In this document: piece by piece, positions 6,348 through 11,160 of the stretch | How positions within the stretch are numbered: position 1 is the first letter of the stretch | Layout: every line of letters starts with the position of its first letter | Assembly (NCBI GenBank): GCA_030695785.1 | Contig: JAUYPR010000001.1 | Span: 1-11,160 of the forward strand | Origin: a bacterium | GTDB taxonomy: Bacteria > Patescibacteriota > Microgenomatia > JAUYPR01 | Reading direction: 5' to 3' | Length of the DNA stretch: 11,160 nucleotides | Program-made: the position numbers and the translations under genes | Notes under the pieces: generated by a model | The model's input: only the letters and a program-made list of their open reading frames with translations | The model's database searches: none | What the model was told of the DNA's origin: nothing

Positions 6348-6470
6348 ATGCAGACATTTGAGGTGAAGGAGGTAATTTTAACACTTGGGGAATTTTTGCC
6401 ATTTTTGAGGACATTCGTCCCGAGGCTTCAGCTCCGAGGGGGCTCAGTCTCGAATGAGTTGAGGGGTTAG
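6348..6470 (+). CDS. Possible 40-aa small ORF upstream of the femX-like gene
   Basis: ATG at 6348 opens 40 codons ending at TAG (6468-6470), with a hydrophobic middle (VILTLGEFLPFL, residues 9-20) and a basic, polar end. An extended -10 lies 14 bases before the ATG, a spacing like that of other starts in this window. Against coding: it uses AGG three times for arginine, it overlaps the inverted repeat at 6412-6456, and another frame of the same bases is also open for about 20 codons, as expected of a structured or repeated non-coding element. It may be a small protein, a leader peptide or not a gene. No match to a family is claimed. Confidence 0.28.
   Translation: MQTFEVKEVILTLGEFLPFLRTFVPRLQLRGGSVSNELRG
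6412..6456. repeat. Compact inverted repeat / stem-loop element in the divergent intergenic region
   Basis: CATTCG (6412-6417) pairs with CGAATG (6451-6456). Nested inside, AGCTCC (6430-6435) can pair with GGGGCT (6439-6444, one G-U) around a three-base loop. CCGAGG occurs at 6420-6425, with a near copy (CCGAGG at 6434-6439) one helical turn and a half later. No T-run follows, so it is not an intrinsic terminator. The GC-rich, self-complementary makeup contrasts with the AT-rich flanks and suggests a dispersed intergenic element or an RNA structure. Confidence 0.4.
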
Positions 6471-6479
6471 TACATCGTC

Positions 6480-6508
6480 TTGCATTTACCTTTCCTTCCT
6501 GGCATACT
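6480..6508 (+). promoter_or_regulatory. Promoter of the femX-sbcCD operon, predicted leaderless
   Basis: TTGCAT (6480-6485), 17 bases, and CATACT (6503-6508) preceded by TGG (extended -10 at 6500-6502) lie in front of the ATG at 6516, with seven bases between. The -35 hexamer and spacer length are the same as in the opposing promoter at 6282-6310. There is no Shine-Dalgarno before 6516, consistent with a leaderless message. The -10 box itself matches the consensus at only four of six positions. Confidence 0.58.
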
Positions 6509-6515
6509 GAAAATT

Positions 6516-7556
6516 ATGGTACGGGTACTTACCGAGGATGATCGAGGATCATACGACAGTGCCGTGTCGCACGTCATGCAAAGCTGGACATGGGGGGAAT
6601 TTCGGGAGCAGACAAGGATCCACGTGGTCCGTATCGGGGAATTTGACAAACACCAACAATTCACGTCTGCGATGCAAATGACCCTGCATCCGATTCCAAA
6701 GACGCCGTGGACCATCGGTTATATTCCCAAAGGACCGATGCCTTCTCTGGAAATGGTCGGACTACTCCGCGATGTCGGAGAGCAACATCGCTGCATTTTT
6801 ATCCAGATCGAGCCGAATATTGAGAAGAATAGTGAGTCAACGTCAACACTTTTGACAGAAAATCTTCGTCCGGCCGCTCGGCCTTTGTTCACAAAGTTCA
6901 ACTTTCTGCTCGATCTCACTCCTTCCGAAGAAACGATTTTGTCCGCCATGCACCACAAAACCCGTTACAACATCCGGCTCGCTGAACGGAAAGGAGTGGC
7001 CATCACTATTGCTTCGGACAAAACAGCGTTTGACCGTCACCTCATGTTATATCTCGAGACAACTCGCCGACAACAATACTTTGGACATGACGCGCATTAC
7101 CACAAAACTCTCTATCAAACGCTCGCCGAGTCCAACTCGGCCAAAGCCGAGTCTGACTCGGTCAAACCGTTTTTTGTCCAAGCCTGGACACCGGACAAAA
7201 AAACGCTCCTTTCCTCCTGGATGCTCCTGCACTTTCGTGAAACGCTGTATTATCCGTACGGCGGGTCGTCGGACGAACACCGGGAGCTTATGGCTAGCAA
7301 TTTGGTTGCGTGGGAAGCGATCAAGCTTGGGAAAAAACTCGGGTGCACAACGCTCGACTTTTGGGGCGCGTTAAGTCCTGATGCCGATCCGACCGATCCG
7401 TGGTACGGATTCCATCGATTCAAGCAGGGGTATGGGGCGCGACACGTTGAATACGTCGGATCATTTGACCTTGTCTTGAATCTTCTTCTTTACAAATCAT
7501 TTGTCATTGTGAATAAATTACGATGGACATTGTTGAAAATGAGACGCGGGTTGTGA
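6516..7556 (+). CDS. FemAB-type aminoacyl transferase (peptidoglycan bridge, FemX-like)
   Basis: FemAB-family enzymes use aminoacyl-tRNA to add residues to the stem peptide of cell-wall precursors, working in the cytoplasm at the membrane. From the ATG at 6516 it is 346 aa, a normal length. Signatures are MQSWTWGEF (21-29, the family's N-terminal QSxxWGxF), KTRYNIRLAERKGV (148-161), YPYGGSS (246-252), and the C-terminal LDFWG followed by GFHRFKQGYGA (298-308), together the double-GNAT core. A TTG at 6480 in frame is rejected as the start because it would add 12 residues before the conserved N-terminus and coincides with the -35 box. A tandem 21-base repeat adds AESNSAK-AESDSVK at residues 204-217. 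The next gene overlaps by 34 bases. The exact amino acid and acceptor cannot be told from sequence. Confidence 0.88.
   Translation: MVRVLTEDDRGSYDSAVSHVMQSWTWGEFREQTRIHVVRIGEFDKHQQFTSAMQMTLHPIPKTPWTIGYIPKGPMPSLEMVGLLRDVGEQHRCIFIQIEPNIEKNSESTSTLLTENLRPAARPLFTKFNFLLDLTPSEETILSAMHHKTRYNIRLAERKGVAITIASDKTAFDRHLMLYLETTRRQQYFGHDAHYHKTLYQTLAESNSAKAESDSVKPFFVQAWTPDKKTLLSSWMLLHFRETLYYPYGGSSDEHRELMASNLVAWEAIKLGKKLGCTTLDFWGALSPDADPTDPWYGFHRFKQGYGARHVEYVGSFDLVLNLLLYKSFVIVNKLRWTLLKMRRGL
7125..7166 (+). repeat. Two tandem 21-base units, each a hairpin, inside the femX-like gene
   Basis: Units 7125-7145 and 7146-7166 differ at only a few bases and encode AESNSAK and AESDSVK. Each unit contains CCGAGT, a three-base spacer and ACTCGG, so each folds on itself. 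The second arm of unit one can also pair with the first arm of unit two (ACTCGGC, four bases, GCCGAGT). Unit length is a multiple of three, so the reading frame is kept. The inserted residues are polar and probably form a surface loop between the two GNAT halves. Confidence 0.8.
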
Positions 7557-8419
7557 GCAGACACGATATCCGGCAATCAACCCCGTGGCAAAGATATATG
7601 TCGGCGTTGGGGTGGAACGTTGTGACCGTGAATAACGCAGTCGGTTATTGCAAACACATCCCATTGCTTGGCTCGGTCCTGAAGTTCCCTCGATGTCCTT
7701 CAACCATTGATCTCATTCACGTTGAAAAAGAGACACAACACCACCGGGCCTTCCTGGTCAAAATCGAGCCGACAACACGCTCGTCGACAGATCTCGAACG
7801 ATTCAAAAAGCACGGCTTTATGCCAAGTCACCAATCAACCATGCCCACATCAACACTGCAGATTAACCTGACACAATCGATCGAAAATTTGTGGCAGGAT
7901 GTTCATTCATCCACACGGACAAAAATCAACCGGAGCAAAAAGGTTGGACTTGAAATTGTCGAATCAGATGACATTGATGCGTTTGCCAAGGTCTGGTCGA
8001 GATCAGCTCGACGGCGCGGATGGATGCTCGGACAATCATCAAATATGAAAACATTATGGTCCTCATTCCCGCCTTTAACGCGGCTCCTCCTTTTGTGCAA
8101 GGACAAAACGACGTTGCTTGCTGGTGTGTTTTTGCTTTTCCATGACAAAACCGCATACTATATGTATGCGTTCACGACCGACGAAGGCAGACAGACTCCA
8201 GCAAGTCATATGCTTGCATGGAACGCAATGCTACGATCAAAGAAACACGGATGTGTCCTTTTTGACTTCGAGGGGATCTCTGACGACTCCACACCTTCTT
8301 CCTGGAAAGGATTCTCCTTTTTCAAGCGCGGCTTTGGCGGCATTGTCGTCCACTTCCCCAGCTCTCTTTCAAAAACCTCGCGCTGGGCACAGTACCTTCC
8401 CACCATTGCTACAATGTGA
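7523..8419 (+). CDS. Second FemAB/GNAT-type transferase, divergent paralogue
   Basis: A 298-aa protein with the same architecture as its upstream neighbour but divergent: STPWQRYMSALGW (19-31) replaces the QSxxWGxF start, STRTKINRSKKVGLEI (130-145) matches the family's central R-x-x-I-x-x-x-x-K-x-G element, and CVLFDFEGI (244-252) plus GFSFFKRGFGG (263-273) match the C-terminal core. It is shorter than classic FemA/B/X. The likely role is a second aminoacyl transfer step or a related acyl transfer on cell-wall precursors; the substrate is unknown. It starts 34 bases inside the upstream gene, which suggests translational coupling, and no Shine-Dalgarno is evident. It ends six bases before the preferred sbcD start codon. 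Confidence 0.82.
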   Translation: MDIVENETRVVSRHDIRQSTPWQRYMSALGWNVVTVNNAVGYCKHIPLLGSVLKFPRCPSTIDLIHVEKETQHHRAFLVKIEPTTRSSTDLERFKKHGFMPSHQSTMPTSTLQINLTQSIENLWQDVHSSTRTKINRSKKVGLEIVESDDIDAFAKVWSRSARRRGWMLGQSSNMKTLWSSFPPLTRLLLLCKDKTTLLAGVFLLFHDKTAYYMYAFTTDEGRQTPASHMLAWNAMLRSKKHGCVLFDFEGISDDSTPSSWKGFSFFKRGFGGIVVHFPSSLSKTSRWAQYLPTIATM

Positions 8420-8424
8420 GCGGG

Positions 8425-9591
8425 ATGACGATTCTGCATACCGCTGACTGGCATGTGGGGGTGGAAACCCACGGCACCATTGATCCAAAAACTGGGCTTT
8501 CGACCAGACTGTTAGATTTTTTGCGCTCGATTGACTCAATCGTCGATCACGCAATAAAAGAAAAGGTGGACGCATTTTTGTTCGCCGGCGACGCGTTTAA
8601 AGTCCGCGATCCAAACCCCACGCACCAACGAGAGTTCTCGACAAGAATCCGCAAACTCGCAAAGGCTGGAATCCCTGTGTTTTTATGTATTGGCAACCAT
8701 GACACCCCCATGGCGCACGGGCGCGCAACGAGCGTCGACATTTACCAAGCGCTTGAGATGGACAATGTGTGGGTCTCGCGCAGACCAGAAATCGTCACGA
8801 TCCCGACCAAAAGGGGGCCGCTGCAGATTTTAAGTATCCCATGGCTCAAAAGCGAGGATATTCCCACCATTGGCGAAACACTGCATGATTTATACGAGAA
8901 GCTCGACAACAACATTCCGACGGTCACGGTCGCCCACGCGGACGTGGCTGGCGCAGTCTATTCTTCAGAACAACAGGTATCCATCACAAGCCAAAACCAC
9001 GTCTTTCCGCTCTCGCTGCTCATACACGAAAAGGTCGACTACATTGCCCTCGGGCACATCCACCGCCATCAAGTTCTCTCGCATGCCCCGCCGGTGGTAT
9101 ACGCGGGAAGTATTGAACGGATTGATTTCGGCGAGGAGGAAGAAGAAAAGGGTTTTGTCGTCGTCGGCATCAATAGAGCCCCAGCAAAGAAAAAACGGCG
9201 GGTGTCGTGGATGTTTCACCCAACCCCGAGTAGGCCGTTTTTGACACTCCGCCACACCATTGATGCAACAGATCAACACCCGACGAAAACGATTTCCACG
9301 ATGATCGAAAAAGCAAGCATTGGCGGGAAAATCATGCGTATTATCCTGACGATTCCGCACGATGCGACAGCCCCGATTGATTTTGCCGCCATTCGAAAGA
9401 TATGTGAGGGCGCAACATTGACCGGCATCTCCCGCATCCTCGAGCAGCAGACGCGTTCTCGTTTGTCTTCCACTGAAAGTCCAACATCACTTTCAACCAT
9501 GGATGCGCTCAACGCATACCTTATGGCAAAAAACATCAAAGGAGTTCGCGCAAGAGAACTCGTGGCAGCGGCAGAAAAACTCATCTTATGA
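8425..9591 (+). CDS. sbcD: Exonuclease subunit SbcD (Mre11 family)
   Basis: Metal-dependent nuclease subunit of the SbcCD complex, which opens hairpins and trims blocked double-strand ends. From the ATG at 8425 it is 388 aa. The calcineurin-like phosphoesterase motifs are complete: HTADWHVG (Asp8, His10), AGDAF (Asp56), GNHD (Asn91, His92, Asp93), VAHAD (His171) and GHIH (His211, His213), followed by YAGSIERIDFGEE (about 226-238), the conserved Mre11/SbcD segment after the catalytic core. A GTG at 8416, overlapping the previous stop, would add three residues (MSG); the ATG gives the usual M-x-I-L-H-T start and is preferred. The last residues form the likely SbcC-binding and capping region. 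The stop overlaps the sbcC start as ATGA, a standard arrangement for this pair. Confidence 0.93.
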   Translation: MTILHTADWHVGVETHGTIDPKTGLSTRLLDFLRSIDSIVDHAIKEKVDAFLFAGDAFKVRDPNPTHQREFSTRIRKLAKAGIPVFLCIGNHDTPMAHGRATSVDIYQALEMDNVWVSRRPEIVTIPTKRGPLQILSIPWLKSEDIPTIGETLHDLYEKLDNNIPTVTVAHADVAGAVYSSEQQVSITSQNHVFPLSLLIHEKVDYIALGHIHRHQVLSHAPPVVYAGSIERIDFGEEEEEKGFVVVGINRAPAKKKRRVSWMFHPTPSRPFLTLRHTIDATDQHPTKTISTMIEKASIGGKIMRIILTIPHDATAPIDFAAIRKICEGATLTGISRILEQQTRSRLSSTESPTSLSTMDALNAYLMAKNIKGVRARELVAAAEKLIL

Positions 9592-11160
9592 TTCCAAAAA
9601 GGCTCGAACTTTCAAACTTTACATCGTATGGAGCGAACGTGCCGACGCTCGACTTTACCTCCTTCCACCTTGCCGCGGTTGCCGGGCCGAATGGCGCGGG
9701 CAAGTCAAGTTTGTTGGACGCAATCACCTGGGCATTGTGGGGCACAAGCCGCATGGGCGATGCCGCTGATCCTTTAATACACACAAACGCGACCCACATG
9801 CGTGTTGCGTTCACGTTTGAACTGAATGGAAAAGACTATACGGTCGAACGGACCCGCACAAAAAAAGGCGCGGGCAGGAGCACGCTCGCGCTTTTCTCAA
9901 AAAACACCAACCTCACCGAGGGAACAATCCGCCGAACCCAAGAAAAAATTGTCGAGTTGTTACGCATGACGTATGAAGTGTTCATAAACAGCAGCTACCT
10001 TCGCCAGGGCCACGCGGATGAATTCACGACAAAGGGGCCTGCGGATCGCAAACGCATTCTCGCGGATATTTTGGGGCTATCCCATTATGATGCATTGGAG
10101 GAAAAGGCGAAACGGTGCGGCCGAGAAAACGAGAATAGGTCTGAAGCCTTGGATTTTCATTTGACGGAAATCGAAGCTGAACTTGCGCAAAAAGAACAAC
10201 AAGAAAAGGTCCTCTCGGCCGCGCAAACGCAACTGAAACAAGCAGAACAGTCTCTTTCAACCACGAAAAGAGCACTCGATACACTGCGCGCAAAAAAAGA
10301 GGCGACGACAAACGAACAAACGGTAATTGAAACATCCCTCACGCGGGCGCGCGAGATGCAAACCGAATACACACAAGCCCAACAGACGATCCAAGAAAAA
10401 CAGCTCGAACTTAAACACCTGCGGCATATTGTTGAACGAAAAAGCGAGATTCAATCTAAACTCAAAGAACTGGCAGAGAAACAAAAGTTGCTCGATGTAG
10501 CCCGGGCACAACAAGACTCCCTCAACAGACGCAAAGAAGAGGTCCATAAACTTGAACTTTTTATCGAACAAAAAGAAAGAGACCGCACAAGTAAACTCGG
10601 TGAACTCAACGGACGTCTCCAAACCATTGACCACGAACTATCGGACCTCAATGAAAAAATCCGCCACCTGCAATTACACAAAGATAGTTGTCCAACATGC
10701 AGACAAATCATTGACCGCGAAAAAAACGCAGCACTACTCAAACAGTTCTCTTCAAGGAGAGACGTGCTTTCAGTTGAAAGGAAGAGAATTACACACGAGT
10801 TTAGTCATGTCAAGTCTTTTGTCTTACCGCATACGGCAAAACTGATATCAATCAGGAAGGAAGTCGAACAGCAACAGAAAAAAATTCCAGATTTTTCATC
10901 CCTCCAGCGAGAGATCGAAACGCTGCTATCATTTCAAACCCAAGCACTTGAACTCGCACGCGCGGGCGCGACCATTGACGAAATACAAAAAACGGTTCGA
11001 GAACTCACAAGGAAAACAACCGAGCTCTCTTTCGTGCTCCAATCGATGGCAGCGTTGCCGCAGAAGAAAAAGGCGATCGAGGAAAGACTGACCATCCTCA
11101 AAGAGGAAGAAACGAGTCTCGACCGAACGCTGCAAACGCAAGAAGAAAGTGCTTGGGTTT
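9588..11160 (+). CDS. sbcC: Exonuclease subunit SbcC (Rad50 family), 5' part
   Basis: ATPase and coiled-coil partner of SbcD. The ATG at 9588 overlaps the sbcD stop (ATGA), and the frame stays open to the window end, giving 524 codons. The N-terminal ABC half-domain has Walker A GPNGAGKSS (residues 33-41) and a Q-loop at Gln140 in INSSYLRQGHADEF, followed by a conserved PADRKRILADILGL segment (151-164). Residues from about 172 onward are a charged coiled-coil arm interrupted by CPTC (Cys368, Cys371), the Rad50 zinc hook that joins two arms. The returning arm is visible after the hook. Signature motif, Walker B and the stop lie outside the window. A hook at residue 368 predicts a shorter arm than in E. 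coli SbcC (about 1050 aa). Confidence 0.93.
   Translation, partial: MIPKRLELSNFTSYGANVPTLDFTSFHLAAVAGPNGAGKSSLLDAITWALWGTSRMGDAADPLIHTNATHMRVAFTFELNGKDYTVERTRTKKGAGRSTLALFSKNTNLTEGTIRRTQEKIVELLRMTYEVFINSSYLRQGHADEFTTKGPADRKRILADILGLSHYDALEEKAKRCGRENENRSEALDFHLTEIEAELAQKEQQEKVLSAAQTQLKQAEQSLSTTKRALDTLRAKKEATTNEQTVIETSLTRAREMQTEYTQAQQTIQEKQLELKHLRHIVERKSEIQSKLKELAEKQKLLDVARAQQDSLNRRKEEVHKLELFIEQKERDRTSKLGELNGRLQTIDHELSDLNEKIRHLQLHKDSCPTCRQIIDREKNAALLKQFSSRRDVLSVERKRITHEFSHVKSFVLPHTAKLISIRKEVEQQQKKIPDFSSLQREIETLLSFQTQALELARAGATIDEIQKTVRELTRKTTELSFVLQSMAALPQKKKAIEERLTILKEEETSLDRTLQTQEESAWV

Noticed and set aside
6443..6460. tRNA T-arm-like CTCA...TGAG around TCTCGAA
   Set aside because: The loop size is wrong, and no acceptor stem, anticodon arm or D-arm is present.
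6365..6498. Riboswitch-like leader closed by pairing GAAGGAGGT (6365-6373) with ACCT-TT-CCTTC (6488-6498)
   Set aside because: The right-hand arm falls between the -35 and -10 of the probable femX promoter, so the femX message would not contain the structure. Purine/pyrimidine runs pair easily by chance.
6480..6515. TTG start at 6480 extending the femX-like protein by 12 residues
   Set aside because: The added residues precede the conserved FemAB N-terminus, and the TTG coincides with a TTGCAT -35 hexamer whose -10 lies just before the ATG at 6516.
8416..8424. GTG start at 8416 for sbcD
   Set aside because: It adds only MSG before the conserved M-x-I-L-H-T start; the ATG at 8425 is favoured, though the overlap with the previous stop makes GTG conceivable.
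7554..9591. Alternative genetic code (UGA read as glycine)
   Set aside because: TGA ends the femX-like genes and sbcD exactly at their expected C-termini, and the sbcD TGA forms a normal ATGA overlap with sbcC.
1..11160. CRISPR array, insertion sequence, phage or plasmid functions
   Set aside because: There are no regularly spaced repeats, transposase, integrase or replication genes on either strand. The only tandem repeat is the two-unit element inside femX.

Overview
The window reads as chromosomal DNA of a small-genome bacterium with a cell wall, most likely a Patescibacteria (Candidate Phyla Radiation) lineage. The evidence is the tight packing with overlapping genes, the short DUF378 membrane protein ending in a CxxC, the TM-plus-LytR_C protein, paired FemAB-type transferases, and several large proteins with no recognisable family. 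TGA is used as a real stop at conserved gene ends (femX-like genes, sbcD), so this is not a UGA-glycine lineage such as Gracilibacteria or Absconditabacteria. The lineage assignment is inference; no rRNA or ribosomal-protein gene is present.

Layout. The first 59 bases hold what may be the tail of a + strand gene, convergent with murI (glutamate racemase, 155-961, -). Around 962-1057 is a divergent control region with a near-consensus + strand promoter and a perfect Shine-Dalgarno for a DUF378 two-TM protein (1058-1276), followed by a membrane-anchored LytR_C protein (1310-1882). That gene overlaps, tail to tail, a four-gene - strand block running from 6275 down to 1866: a single-TM protein, an 882-aa protein with a Tat-like signal, a secreted protein with a PsbP-like look that starts inside its predecessor (143-nt overlap), and a soluble 212-aa protein. 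None of the four has a firmly assigned function. Together they look like an uncharacterised envelope-associated system.

The 240-base gap 6276-6515 is a divergent promoter region and the longest stretch without an assigned gene. It also holds a possible 40-aa ORF and a compact inverted repeat. Rightward from 6516 run two overlapping FemAB-like transferases (probable peptidoglycan bridge or related aminoacyl transfer), then sbcD and the start of sbcC, which runs off the window end. All are overlapping or separated by a few bases and probably form one transcript.

How the genes work together: murI supplies D-glutamate for peptidoglycan, the FemAB-like pair probably modifies the stem peptide, LytR_C and the - strand block are envelope proteins, and SbcCD is a DNA end-processing nuclease that shares the transcript without an obvious functional link.

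The most notable regulatory observation is that several start codons sit only 6-13 bases beyond a -10 box. This implies leaderless or nearly leaderless mRNAs, in contrast to the DUF378 gene, which has a full Shine-Dalgarno. No mobile element, CRISPR array, tRNA or rRNA was seen, and no convincing intrinsic terminator was found.
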